A stretch of DNA of 33,697 bases, taken from positions 1-33,697 of the IMG/VR virus record IMGVR_UViG_3300030329_000852. The stretch is one strand, 5' to 3'. The notes below the pieces were generated by a model, which was given only the letters and a program-made list of their open reading frames with translations, was not told the origin of the DNA and did not search any database. The translations under genes and the position numbers were made by a program. The stretch is from a virus. Below, piece after piece: positions 10,311 to 20,286 of this stretch (the first letter of the stretch is position 1; the number at the start of each line of letters is the position of its first letter).

Positions 10311-12779
10311 CTACGAATCATTGGCTGCATCAGTAGTAAAGAATAATTTTATGCCAAGTAATTTTGCATCTACTGATAAATCATCCTCTGATACATCTCT
10401 CATAATTTGAAAAAATACATACTCATCTGTTGAAGGAGAACCAGCTATTGTTATAGCACCACTTTCTGCTGTAACTGCTAGATCATTTGCTGTACCGCTC
10501 ATAGCTTTAGCTGTCGGGCCAACTGCTGTTCCAAATACTGTATTTAAATCTCCATTGTCTGCTAGTGCTACTGCATTAATTACCCATTTAGTAGTGCCTG
10601 TATTTGTTGTATTAGCTGTAAAAAATGCTTGGAAAGTAACAGTTCCTTCATTCCATGATTTAGGGAAAGCTACTGCAAACTGTGCAAACTCATCTGAGTC
10701 TTTATCAAAATCTAAAGTTTTTATTTCTGGGCCATTGCTTAATTCTGTTTGAGCTATAGCTGCACAACCATTTGTAGTATTAGGATACATAGATACTGCT
10801 GGTACCCATATTGTTTCTTTACCAGCTTTTTTAACTGTACTAGCTAAAGATACAGCACCACTTGATGTACTAAAATCTGTACTTGTAAAAGAAGCTATAC
10901 CTTTTGCACTTGTGCTTGCATCTGATACAGCTACAGTTGCAGTACCACTTGAATACCCAACACTTACTGGAGAAGTTCCTGCTACTATAACTGCTCCTTT
11001 AGTATCTGATGCACTATCTGCTAAGGTTATTGTTACTGTTCCTGATGTACCTCCACCAGATAAGTTTGTTCCAGCAGTTACACCTTCTATATCTCCAGTT
11101 CCATCTGCACCTGAATAACTAAAGTGTACACCTACTCCATCTGTGTTAGAAAATGAACCATTAGAAACAACATGAGTAACTGGAACTTTTGTATAACCAC
11201 TTGCATCTGTTACAGCACCAGAAACTTTAAAGGTTGCATAAGTTGATGCAGTTCCTTCTTTGGTTACAGTAATAATTCCTCTTGCAGTTGAATTAGAAAC
11301 ATCATCAAAACTTTGAACATATCCACTAATGTCTGCACCTGCGTCATCCGCATCATCTATATATAATATACTTACACTAGATAATGTTCCGTTATTAAAA
11401 GCTATCTTCCCTGCACCCGGATCTGCATCAGAAGTGCTATTAGAAAAAGTCATTGATAGTTGTGAGTTCGTTCCCGCACTACCGGTGCTACCGGTACTAC
11501 CGGTACTACCGGTACTTCCAGTCGAACCAGTATCGCCTTTATTTCCAGATCTTGTAAAGTGTACAGATAATTCATCTGCGGCACTAAATGTATTATTAGA
11601 AGCTACATGAGTAACAGCTAGTTTATTATATCCAGAAGCATCAGTAGATGCTCCCGTTATATTAAATCGTGCATAAGTAGAACTATCATTTATATCTACT
11701 ATATGTAAATGCCCTCGTATTGAACTGTCGCTATCATCCCAAGTTAAAACATCTGTAGAAGTTGTAACACCATTTGAATCTGCGTCATCTATATAAATAG
11801 CAGTAACACTTGCGTATGTTGCATGATTAAATGCTATCTCGCCAGCTCCGGGATCTGCATCAGATGTTCCTGTATCAAACTTGTAAAAGTAGCCCGGTAT
11901 TGCTCCATCCTCGCCAGAAGCTACAAAGCTTATAAATACTTTATCATTGTTAGCTAATGTGCCTGCTCCATCTATGTACACTAAATTTACTTTCGTATAT
12001 CCAGAAGCATCGACCACAGCACCCGTTACTTTATAGACTGCCCATACTACTAAACTATTTGATTTACTTACTCTTATTCTACCTCTGTTAGTATCATTTC
12101 CAGTAACGTCATCAAAGCTTTGCACCCACGCAGATACATCCGTACCATTGGCTTCAAGGTCATCTATATATGCAATTGTTGCAGAAGCTAAAGAACTATT
12201 ATTAAATCGTACAACACCTGCACCGGGATCACTATCTGTAGTGGTAGTGCTGTAAGTAAACTGTGCTGCATCTCCGCCGATCGGCAGGAAGTCAGAAACA
12301 GTTGTTAAATTACCATCGCTATCAAAGCCTAGTGTTTTACTTGCTCTACTTGTAGCATCATCAGCAAACTCTGAAGTGGTAATACTATTAGTACGGGAAA
12401 CTTTAAAAGAACGATCTAGTTCTTCCTGCATTTCAATAATTTGATGGGTTGCTCTATCTAAAGCATCTTCAAAACTACCAGATAAGAAAGGATCGTTTTC
12501 AACCAAATCTAGTGTTTGAGTATTAGCCGTATTTCTAATGATAACAACTGTCTCGCCACTAGCAGGAGCAGAACCAAAGGTAACATTACCTCCACCATCA
12601 ACACCTACATTAGATACAGTATAATGGGTAGTTAAAGTCTTAACTGTTTCTACACCTGTTGAGCTTCTAATAATTACAGTCAGATCTGCTTCTGCAAATA
12701 TTTTATAGCCATAAGCAAATGCTGTGGTGCTGCCATCTCCGCTGTAGCTGTTTTTAATGGTTGAACTTGATACTGTCAT
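10311..12779 (-). CDS. Tail fibre protein with T7 gp17-like N-terminus
   Basis: 822 aa. Residues 1-130 (SYSGDGSTTAFAYGYKI ... ENDPFLSGSFEDALDRATHQ, EMQEELDRSFKVSR) match the N-terminal virion-binding domain of T7-type fibres. Then come three related repeats of about 115-120 aa (174-296, 298-412, 442-558) marked by DxDPGAG...YIDD...DASGY-K, with a collagen-like G-x-x stretch (414-436) between the second and third. The C-terminal part is Ser/Thr/Gly-rich, followed by a more complex domain (about 655-822) that may bind the receptor. ATG overlaps the upstream stop (ATGA). It mediates host recognition. Confidence 0.85.
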   Translation of the reverse strand: MTVSSSTIKNSYSGDGSTTAFAYGYKIFAEADLTVIIRSSTGVETVKTLTTHYTVSNVGVDGGGNVTFGSAPASGETVVIIRNTANTQTLDLVENDPFLSGSFEDALDRATHQIIEMQEELDRSFKVSRTNSITTSEFADDATSRASKTLGFDSDGNLTTVSDFLPIGGDAAQFTYSTTTTDSDPGAGVVRFNNSSLASATIAYIDDLEANGTDVSAWVQSFDDVTGNDTNRGRIRVSKSNSLVVWAVYKVTGAVVDASGYTKVNLVYIDGAGTLANNDKVFISFVASGEDGAIPGYFYKFDTGTSDADPGAGEIAFNHATYASVTAIYIDDADSNGVTTSTDVLTWDDSDSSIRGHLHIVDINDSSTYARFNITGASTDASGYNKLAVTHVASNNTFSAADELSVHFTRSGNKGDTGSTGSTGSTGSTGSTGSAGTNSQLSMTFSNSTSDADPGAGKIAFNNGTLSSVSILYIDDADDAGADISGYVQSFDDVSNSTARGIITVTKEGTASTYATFKVSGAVTDASGYTKVPVTHVVSNGSFSNTDGVGVHFSYSGADGTGDIEGVTAGTNLSGGGTSGTVTITLADSASDTKGAVIVAGTSPVSVGYSSGTATVAVSDASTSAKGIASFTSTDFSTSSGAVSLASTVKKAGKETIWVPAVSMYPNTTNGCAAIAQTELSNGPEIKTLDFDKDSDEFAQFAVAFPKSWNEGTVTFQAFFTANTTNTGTTKWVINAVALADNGDLNTVFGTAVGPTAKAMSGTANDLAVTAESGAITIAGSPSTDEYVFFQIMRDVSEDDLSVDAKLLGIKLFFTTDAANDS
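11106..12260 (-). repeat. Three tandem ~120-aa fibre repeats
   Basis: Within the tail fibre, residues 174-296 (11892-12260), 298-412 (11544-11888) and 442-558 (11106-11456) share the order DPGAG, F-N-x-x-x-x-x-S, YIDD, (S/T)(F/W)DD, RG, DASGY-K and F-x-x-S-G. They have diverged in sequence, so the duplications are not recent. Confidence 0.75.
11472..11540 (-). repeat. Collagen-like triplet repeat with 9-bp DNA period
   Basis: Fibre residues 414-436 are G-S-T and G-x-x triplets, encoded by tandem copies of a 9-bp unit (plus strand CTACCGGTA). Collagen-like segments trimerise in phage fibres. The near-perfect DNA copies mean length can change by slippage in 9-bp, in-frame steps. Confidence 0.75.
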
Positions 12780-15700
12780 TGACCTCCTCCTATAAATTCT
12801 TGTCTGTTTGTTATTGCTTCAAATATTTGTGGGTATGCTTGAAATAAAAATTCTTCTGATGCTGCTTCGTAATATTTATTTTCTGTACTTTTAATAGCAG
12901 CTTGTCTTTGTTTGTCTGTCATTCTTGAATATGATCTAGAATAAAACAAATTTTCTAATGCTTGTACAAATGTTGCACGCCTACCTTTAATTCTTAATAA
13001 TTGTTGGTTCTTAGCATACTCTGTCCATTCACTAGCTTGCATCCTTGTCAATGGAACACCTTTTATTGTATTACGCTCTGTAACTAATGGAACTCGCAAT
13101 CTTACAATCTCTGCTTGTAGTTCATTAAAAGATTCACCATAAGATATAGTAAAAGGTGTAATCATATTCCAATAAGCTAAAACTCTATTTGTTGATAATT
13201 TTACACCTCTAGTTTTTACCTTACCATACACATCATACTGTGGCGCTTTTCTATCTTCATTACTTACTTGAGCTGATTCTACTCTTGAATATAATTCATG
13301 AAATGCAGAAGTATCTAATTCTAATATTCTTTCTACCATACTTTTCTTTAATCCAATATTTTCATAATAAGGTTCTCCATCTATTCCATAACGATTATTT
13401 TCTTCAGCATCTTTTACAACATCTTCTAATGTCCATAATTCAAAATTTTCATTTGGCTTTGTTCTTTCTGTATTTTCTAATCTATCTATATTTCTAATTA
13501 ATGAACTATAAAATTTTGGTATAGGGCCTATAAAATTAGACATAGGAGAATTGTAAATAATACTAGGATCGCCTTCTTGTAATGCTTTAGCTATTGTTCC
13601 AAAAGTATGGATCATTGGCATTTCTTGTATGTAATCTAGCATACCAAAAACATAACGATCTGCTTTTCCCTTTAACCAATTAAGATCTCTACTTCTTCTT
13701 GCACTCTCTACAAAATTTGCCCCAAGTGCAAAGAGTAAACCTACTGGCTCTAAACCTGCATAACTTACATAAGTAAGATTGCCATTAGGATTACCATAGT
13801 CATCAAACAAAGGTGTATCTTTTGGAAAACCCTCTCCTCTAAATACTATACTATGTGGTTGCCATCCCGGAGGTAACATCTCTCTTTCTTTTTTATCTCT
13901 AGGTAATGCCCCAGTAACTCTTCCTTGTGATGCTAAATGTGAAACATACATAAACATCCCTGATGCAGTTCCTATTTTAGCTAATGCTTTACCTCTTTTT
14001 GCTGGCCCTCCTGCAAATATATCTTTATATATTCTTGGATTTATTATCTGTAATGCACTTCTTGATACAGCATTAATACCTACATTTGTAGGAACAGTTG
14101 CAAAAGGCATAATTAATCTACCAAATGGCATACGCTGTAAAGCTCTTGATATTTTTCCAAAAGATTTAGTATCATTAGTAAGTGTTGCATAGTTAGCTGC
14201 ATAGTCTATTTCTTCAGCTAAAGAATTTGGATCTAATAATACTTCTAGACCATCCTGTGCTGCTTCTTCGTTACTCTTACCTAAAAATTTTGCTTGTTGA
14301 GCTTTATTTACAGCTTGTCTATATAACTCTGCTCTTTGTGCAATACCCTTCCAGAAGTCATCTGTAGATTGTAAGGCAAGGCCGGGTACTCTAGTTATTC
14401 TTCCTATATAATCTATAGTATTTCCCCACCATCCAGTTAAACCTAAAGTTTGAGAATCTATTGCTTTAAATCTTTGTGTGTCTATTCTTCCAATAGCAGA
14501 AGCACTAGATTCTGTTTTTATTGTTTCAACACTATTAGCCCAAGCATCTCTAAAAGCATGAATATATCCGTATACTTGTGCAGTAAGTTCTGTGAAGTAA
14601 ACTCCTTCAGCATCTTGTGGAGTAAGTTTTTTACCTCGCCATTTTTTACTTGTTCTCTCTAATGTATTTAATGTTGCAGCAACAGCATCTTCTGCTAATA
14701 AGTAAGTCATAAACAATGGTGTACCTAATGCATTTTTAAAAAATGTTTTAGGCCCAGACAATAAACCATTAATGTAAATTTCATAAGCTGCATTACCCCA
14801 AGCATTAGCCTTATCTACAAAAGTATTAAGACCGGAATTACCACCATCATTAAATGCTTTTTGTAATCCTTGTGCCATTTTTTTTGTATCTTCTATTCCT
14901 CCAGCAGAATTAATTACATCATTCATAAGTTTATCTTCTAATACAATGTTCTCTCCTACATCTATATTATAAGAACTTAAACCTCTGGCTAATTGTGTTT
15001 GTTGTTTTTTAGCTGCTATCTGCAAACCTGCGTGCAATGCTAATTGCCTTCTTAAAGCAAATAAAGTTTTCGTACTTGTGTCTAATACCTTTTCTCCATT
15101 TTCATCTACAAAAGTTCCATTAATTTTTTTTTGTAATATATTTATTTTAGCAGCAGACTTAACAAGCAACATTCTTAATGCTGTTGATTCAGAAGCATCT
15201 AATAAACCTCTTCCTTTTTTTAATACCTTTTTAGCTAGACCTAATTCATCAGCTAAAAGTTGCATAGCTTCTTCTTTAGTTTCTTCTCTGCTAACTACTC
15301 CACCAGTAGCAGCTTGTGTTTCTTTTTTATATATTTGACTAGTAGCTTGTATAACTCTTTTTATGTCATTGTCTGTTTTAATTCTTTCAAAATTAAAATC
15401 AATATCATCGTCAATAACTACTCTACCTTTTTTATCTTTTTTATTTTTTTTAACAACAATAGCATCATCGCCACTTGTCATGTTTAACATTTTTTCAGTT
15501 GTTAACATATCCTCCATAGCTTGTTCGGAAGATAATGTTTCAGCAGCTTTATCTAACACTTGTTGTTCATCTGAACTAGTAGCACTAAAATTTCTACTTT
15601 TAAAACTTTCATAACGCTCTGGAGATAATAACTCTTTTGCCCAATAATCTTGCGTAGCTTTATCATCTTTATCTGTAGCTAATCTTTTTTCTATCTGTGT

Positions 15701-15937
15701 CGTTACTCTACCACCTATATTTTCTGCTTGACCCTCTACTCCCTGTCTAGCACCTTTCATTTTAGCAGTAGCATTTAAAATAGTAGTCATTATGTTAGCA
15801 ACTTGTATGCTGTCTTGTGTAGGATCTTTTGCTTGTTGTATAACTCCACCTGTAGCTGAAGCATCTAATACTTGTTCCTGCACATTAGCTGCTTGATCCT
15901 CTACAGTATTAAACATAGATAGTTGTGTTTTAGCCAT
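12776..15937 (-). CDS. Large internal virion (DNA-ejection) protein
   Basis: 1053 aa, one of the largest products. It sits in the place of T7 gp15/gp16 between the other internal proteins and the fibre. The N-terminal 350 residues are mainly charged helices; then INGLLSGPKTFFKNALGTPL, a pattern seen in large polyvalent or internal virion proteins of podoviruses, and several moderately hydrophobic stretches (LFMTYLLAEDAVAATL, GTASGMFMYVSHLA, YAGLEPVGLLFALGANF), suited to crossing membranes after ejection. No transglycosylase motif was recognised. A terminator-like hairpin lies just upstream of its ribosome site. Function is inferred from position and composition. Confidence 0.65.
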   Translation of the reverse strand: MAKTQLSMFNTVEDQAANVQEQVLDASATGGVIQQAKDPTQDSIQVANIMTTILNATAKMKGARQGVEGQAENIGGRVTTQIEKRLATDKDDKATQDYWAKELLSPERYESFKSRNFSATSSDEQQVLDKAAETLSSEQAMEDMLTTEKMLNMTSGDDAIVVKKNKKDKKGRVVIDDDIDFNFERIKTDNDIKRVIQATSQIYKKETQAATGGVVSREETKEEAMQLLADELGLAKKVLKKGRGLLDASESTALRMLLVKSAAKINILQKKINGTFVDENGEKVLDTSTKTLFALRRQLALHAGLQIAAKKQQTQLARGLSSYNIDVGENIVLEDKLMNDVINSAGGIEDTKKMAQGLQKAFNDGGNSGLNTFVDKANAWGNAAYEIYINGLLSGPKTFFKNALGTPLFMTYLLAEDAVAATLNTLERTSKKWRGKKLTPQDAEGVYFTELTAQVYGYIHAFRDAWANSVETIKTESSASAIGRIDTQRFKAIDSQTLGLTGWWGNTIDYIGRITRVPGLALQSTDDFWKGIAQRAELYRQAVNKAQQAKFLGKSNEEAAQDGLEVLLDPNSLAEEIDYAANYATLTNDTKSFGKISRALQRMPFGRLIMPFATVPTNVGINAVSRSALQIINPRIYKDIFAGGPAKRGKALAKIGTASGMFMYVSHLASQGRVTGALPRDKKEREMLPPGWQPHSIVFRGEGFPKDTPLFDDYGNPNGNLTYVSYAGLEPVGLLFALGANFVESARRSRDLNWLKGKADRYVFGMLDYIQEMPMIHTFGTIAKALQEGDPSIIYNSPMSNFIGPIPKFYSSLIRNIDRLENTERTKPNENFELWTLEDVVKDAEENNRYGIDGEPYYENIGLKKSMVERILELDTSAFHELYSRVESAQVSNEDRKAPQYDVYGKVKTRGVKLSTNRVLAYWNMITPFTISYGESFNELQAEIVRLRVPLVTERNTIKGVPLTRMQASEWTEYAKNQQLLRIKGRRATFVQALENLFYSRSYSRMTDKQRQAAIKSTENKYYEAASEEFLFQAYPQIFEAITNRQEFIGGGQ

Positions 15938-15946
15938 AATTTTTCC

Positions 15947-15974
15947 AAAAAAAAAGCAGTCCTAAAACCGCTTT
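15947..15974 (-). terminator. Rho-independent terminator-like hairpin
   Basis: On the minus strand AAAGCGGT-TTTAGG-ACTGCTTT forms an 8-bp stem (one G-U pair) followed by six more T residues. It lies in the only sizeable gap (15938-16009) between two internal-protein genes. The T-run ends about ten bases before the next start codon, so partial termination or attenuation is more likely than a full stop. Confidence 0.55.
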
Positions 15975-16009
15975 TAATATTTATAATATATATGTGTGTA
16001 GTTTATTCT

Positions 16010-18613
16010 TTAGTCTTTTGACTTTCCTTTGTAGGCTGAGTTGTAGTCAAGTTTTGTCCATCCGTAGTCTCTGACGATTTCGTCTTCGACTGCTTCGATC
16101 CTGTCTGCAAATTTGGAGACGATATTACGAATCCTTTCTTGAACACTACGTCGTCCTCCGAAAGTTCCTTCCAAATAATTTTCTCCATTAGGTTTCTCCT
16201 TCCAACCAGTTCCTGCATCGTAATCTGTGTTAGTGACATACACTTTTTGTGATGCAGCAGTACCAGCTTCTAGTTTGCCACTAGGAGTATCTATATCAGA
16301 TATTTCTAGCATATTCAAGACTTTTCTAACTCTTTTCTGAAAGTCAGTAAAATCCATCTTTCCACGCTCACCCATCCAATGAACAATGTTAACACCATAT
16401 TCTGTAGCTGCTGGAGAAAAGTCAGTTGTGCCAAATTCTTCTGTTAGCAATTTATCTAACTTAACTATTTCATCATCAGTAAAACGCCTACCTATATTTA
16501 CTGTAACAGCATCTCTATCAGCAGCCTTGCCTGCTTTTTTAAAAACTCTATGAGCGCCTACACTATCTTGTTTTAACAATATACCTTTTGCTACAGCATA
16601 TATTTTAACAAGATCTAATGTAGCTTCATCCACCTCTCCTGCCTGACCTTTGTACTTCATAGGCATCAATGCATAAGTTTGTGTACCCGGACTTAAAACA
16701 CCTTCGTATATACCGGGTGCATCAAAACTACCCGGCGTAAGTAAACCAACCTCTTTAGCTAATAAATCTTTACCATTATCATCTGTTAATGCTTTCGACA
16801 TTCTAAAGTGAAAATCAGCTTGTTCTTTCATTTCTGCATCAAATATTTCTGGAAAATGACCACTAGTTTTTGATGGTTTTGTTTCTGAAGATATCTGACC
16901 TAAGTTTCTTTTTAACGCATCAGAGTAATCAAATTTCATTTCTGATACAGGCTTACCAGCTTTGTCTGCTTTCTGTTTTACCCACATAGCAGCTTGAACC
17001 TGATATGGTGTCCAACCTAGTTTGTTAGCTATTCTGTTTACCTCGTTCTCTACAAATGTATATTGTTGATCTGTTGGCATTTCATTCTTTTTATCAAATC
17101 CAAATATTCTTAACATATGCATATCAACAGTAACGCCTTGCGCTCTGCTAGGATCTGCTACTGCCATTATATTGTTATAAAAAGTATTTGTTTTTCTGCC
17201 TTCCCAGTCTTCGCCATCAAATAATTTTTTTAATCTAGCACTCATTGCTTTAGGAAATTTACCTGTAAATATTTCTTTACCAGCTAAATGTTGATTGTAT
17301 GCTTGTATAGCAAATTGAAAGTTAGCTAACACAGGAGTAGAGCCTGCACTTGTTATAGCTATAGCTTGTGCAATCTTATCAGCTTCTTCTACATTACCAT
17401 CTACTAAATCTAATATTGCATTACCTGAACGCTCATACCAGAAACGACCTTCCTCACCAGCTTCAGCTAGTTTCAATAAGTTCTTTCTGTATGCTCCAAG
17501 TTTTTGTTGGCTAGTTATAGATTTAGGTGCGCCAACATATTCGCCACTTTCACCCGGTCTACGCTTAACTGGCTTAACTATGGCTGGTGTAATTTCATTA
17601 TCAACTGCAGTAATTTCTTCTGGTCTTAACCTTAAAGGTATATTCGTAGAACCTAATGTACTGTCATCTATCTCTATACGCTTTGCAGTATCTACTACTT
17701 TCTTACCTGCTGCTAATGATGCTGTACCAACTACACCTAAAGCTTTTGTAAAAGTTTTCCAAGGTAGTATTCTTGCACCATATATAACACCCTCTACTAA
17801 TGCTCCAACGATTGCTCCTTGATTAGCAGTTTTTAATCTTCTTAATATCTCGCTATCAGGATCATGCTTTTCAATAATGTGCATAGTAGTATCTAATAAA
17901 GCACCTCTTTCCTCTTGATCCAAACCAGATACAAAACCTTTTACAGCATCTACTAAATCTGGTGCATCTGGATCTATAACTGTTGCATCAGCTAAACCAC
18001 CCCATGCTAATCCTCTTACTGCTGCATTAGGTGCAAACAATCCGTACATACCTTTTGTAAGTCCTACAACTTTTGCTGCTGGAACTGCCCCTGTAGCAAA
18101 CTCTGATATACCTTGTATAATTCCACTATATATTTCATTTGTATATTTTCTTTCTATGTTTGCAGTAGAACCTCTTGCAAATTCTGGTATTAAATTTTCA
18201 TCTATCCATGAAAGACCAGACTGTATATTTCTAGTAGCAGTTTCTTGATCAAGACCGGGATAATCGTAGTCAGGATCATCCATAATTTTTTGTCCTAAAA
18301 AATCTGCTAACATATCTGGAGCAGCAGCTACTTGACCTAAAAATTGATTAAAGTTTTTACCTGCACTTTCCATCCCAGTTGGAATAGCTTGTAGTGTATC
18401 TAAACCAATATCCTTTACCTTATCTGATACTGTTCTAGTTTCTTGTACTTCTTGACCTTCTACTTTATTTTTTTCTGCAAGAGGAAACTCTACACTTATA
18501 TCAACATCCTTATCAATGTTTTGTTGAACTTGACTTTGTAATAAATTAGCTTCATCTAAAGTGGTATTTAAATCATACTTTGATAATAAAGATTCTGTTA
18601 CTAAATCATTCAT
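16010..18613 (-). CDS. Internal virion protein, 867 aa
   Basis: The N-terminus is acidic and helical. A middle region (about 380-560) contains ANFQFAIQAYNQHLAGKEIF, GRKTNTFYNNIM and GVTVDMHMLRIFGFD with GWTPYQVQAAMWVKQK; I recall this module in marine phage virion proteins and believe it carries a domain-of-unknown-function label, but I cannot name an activity. The C-terminal part (EYGVNIVHWMGERGK, GTFGGRRSVQERIRNIV) looks like a globular domain. ATG 18613 overlaps the upstream TGA (ATGA). By position it is one of the ejection proteins packed inside the head. Confidence 0.6.
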   Translation of the reverse strand: MNDLVTESLLSKYDLNTTLDEANLLQSQVQQNIDKDVDISVEFPLAEKNKVEGQEVQETRTVSDKVKDIGLDTLQAIPTGMESAGKNFNQFLGQVAAAPDMLADFLGQKIMDDPDYDYPGLDQETATRNIQSGLSWIDENLIPEFARGSTANIERKYTNEIYSGIIQGISEFATGAVPAAKVVGLTKGMYGLFAPNAAVRGLAWGGLADATVIDPDAPDLVDAVKGFVSGLDQEERGALLDTTMHIIEKHDPDSEILRRLKTANQGAIVGALVEGVIYGARILPWKTFTKALGVVGTASLAAGKKVVDTAKRIEIDDSTLGSTNIPLRLRPEEITAVDNEITPAIVKPVKRRPGESGEYVGAPKSITSQQKLGAYRKNLLKLAEAGEEGRFWYERSGNAILDLVDGNVEEADKIAQAIAITSAGSTPVLANFQFAIQAYNQHLAGKEIFTGKFPKAMSARLKKLFDGEDWEGRKTNTFYNNIMAVADPSRAQGVTVDMHMLRIFGFDKKNEMPTDQQYTFVENEVNRIANKLGWTPYQVQAAMWVKQKADKAGKPVSEMKFDYSDALKRNLGQISSETKPSKTSGHFPEIFDAEMKEQADFHFRMSKALTDDNGKDLLAKEVGLLTPGSFDAPGIYEGVLSPGTQTYALMPMKYKGQAGEVDEATLDLVKIYAVAKGILLKQDSVGAHRVFKKAGKAADRDAVTVNIGRRFTDDEIVKLDKLLTEEFGTTDFSPAATEYGVNIVHWMGERGKMDFTDFQKRVRKVLNMLEISDIDTPSGKLEAGTAASQKVYVTNTDYDAGTGWKEKPNGENYLEGTFGGRRSVQERIRNIVSKFADRIEAVEDEIVRDYGWTKLDYNSAYKGKSKD

Positions 18614-20286
18614 TTTGCTAACTTTCCAAAATCATTTATAAAATCTAAATCATTTCTTATCTTATTCCTAAAAGCTGTTAATTTTTTTTCATCTATATCA
18701 TTTCTATTTTCATATATTAAAACAAGTTGATTTAATTTTTCTTTAGCAACATTTACATCGTCAAAATTAGTAAGATTAAAATTATCGTTTTTTATGGCTA
18801 ATTTAACTAATTCTAAATTTGCGTATTGCTTAGCTATTCCTATCAGTTCATCTGCAAGTGTTTCACTATATATAATTTTTTGTTCGCCTTTAAAATCTTT
18901 TATTAATCTATCAGCTTCATCTCTTAATTCTTTTTTTGAAGGATTAGTTTCAATAAATCTGAAAAATTTTATTATGTAAGGACTTGCTGCTTTATTTACT
19001 ATTTTAAGTGTGTCTTGATGGTAAGACTTTATAAACCTATCGGCAGTTTTTGTAACTACAGCAATTTCTTTTAATATATTTTTTTCTGATTCTTTTAATT
19101 CAGTATTTAATTCTTTTCTTAAAGTTTCGTATGTTTCTTTAGTAAATTTTCCTTTAAAATCAGGAGATGTAATTAAATCATCTTGGCTAACTGATCCATT
19201 ATTTCTAGCAATTATATATTTTTCATACGCATCATCATCATCCTCATCTCTAAATACTGTAGAACTTAATCCCTCTAATTGTTTTTCAAAATTATCTCTT
19301 TGACTTAAAGTGTTATAACCATTAGTTTTAAGTAATAATTCATGTATTCTAAATTGTTCTGTCTTATCATTAGAATTGGTAAATTGTCTTTTTAATTCAT
19401 TATGTTTTTTATCTATCTCTGCTTCATCTCTTTTTACTCTATCTTCATCTGCTTTCATAATACTATCTGCTTTTTTATTAGCGTATTCTTGTACTTTTAT
19501 TTTTTGATCAGAAGTTAATTTTGCATAATATTTACTTAATATTAAATCTTGTGCATCGCCTTGCCCTTGTAAAAAATCTTCATCTTCTATTGCTTGGGCA
19601 ATAAGATCAGGACTGTTTGATCCGTACATTAATGATGCTATAGTATTCTCAACCATATTGTAATTAAACTTACTTACTTCTTCCTTGTATTTTATATCAC
19701 TCAAAACAAAATTATCTTTTGCAATTTTTAATTCTTCTTCAGCATTTGTTGCAGCATTTAATCTATTATTCAATTCGTTACCAGAATCTACTGCAATATC
19801 TAAATGGTTTGTTACTCTTTGAGCAACATTAACTTCTCCTAGTTGTATTTTTTTTTCTAAAAACTCATCTAGAAATTTATTTTTTTTATCTATAGCAATT
19901 ATTGAAGCATCTAACATAAATAGTTGCTGTATTTTTTTATTGTCACTATAAGCATTTTTATATTTATTAAAAGTTTCTGCTATAACTTTTGGGGCTGTAT
20001 CATAAGCGGTTGTAGGATCTGCTGTTGTTCTTATTTTTCTTAATTTTGTATCTACCTCATCTTTAAATGCTGTAACTGCTAAAGTTGCTTTATTTCGGTT
20101 ATCTAATTTTTCATTTGCTTCATCGTACTTTAATTTTTGTACTCCTAAATTAGTAATAGCTTTACCAATGTTTGTTGCAGCTCCTCCTAGTTGTGCAAAT
20201 AGATTAGTATTCACTTGAGCAGTTAGTGTTCTACTTCCTGTATCATCTGTCCTATTTAATTGGCTTTCGTATAATTTTACTTTCAT
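18610..20286 (-). CDS. Internal virion protein, 558 aa, helical
   Basis: Almost wholly alpha-helical and charged (Lys/Glu/Asp/Asn-rich) with long coiled-coil-like stretches, for example EDRVKRDEAEIDKKHNELKR. The N-terminal 60 residues are Ala/Gly-rich (FAQLGGAATNIGKAITNLGV). No enzymatic motif is seen. TAATG coupling to the gp14-like gene upstream and ATGA coupling to the 867-aa gene downstream place it in the internal-core group, corresponding to T7 gp15. The assignment is positional. Confidence 0.6.
   Translation of the reverse strand: MKVKLYESQLNRTDDTGSRTLTAQVNTNLFAQLGGAATNIGKAITNLGVQKLKYDEANEKLDNRNKATLAVTAFKDEVDTKLRKIRTTADPTTAYDTAPKVIAETFNKYKNAYSDNKKIQQLFMLDASIIAIDKKNKFLDEFLEKKIQLGEVNVAQRVTNHLDIAVDSGNELNNRLNAATNAEEELKIAKDNFVLSDIKYKEEVSKFNYNMVENTIASLMYGSNSPDLIAQAIEDEDFLQGQGDAQDLILSKYYAKLTSDQKIKVQEYANKKADSIMKADEDRVKRDEAEIDKKHNELKRQFTNSNDKTEQFRIHELLLKTNGYNTLSQRDNFEKQLEGLSSTVFRDEDDDDAYEKYIIARNNGSVSQDDLITSPDFKGKFTKETYETLRKELNTELKESEKNILKEIAVVTKTADRFIKSYHQDTLKIVNKAASPYIIKFFRFIETNPSKKELRDEADRLIKDFKGEQKIIYSETLADELIGIAKQYANLELVKLAIKNDNFNLTNFDDVNVAKEKLNQLVLIYENRNDIDEKKLTAFRNKIRNDLDFINDFGKLAK

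Noticed and set aside
13240-15614. Several hydrophobic plus-strand frames opposite the 1053-aa internal protein
   Set aside because: Phe/Leu/Ile-rich readings of AT-rich antisense DNA without ribosome sites or coupling.
16003-16239. 78-codon minus-strand frame inside the 3' end of the 867-aa internal protein gene
   Set aside because: Fully nested, no good ribosome site, low-complexity Ser/Thr/Lys product; no sign of conservation such as seen for the methyltransferase overlap.
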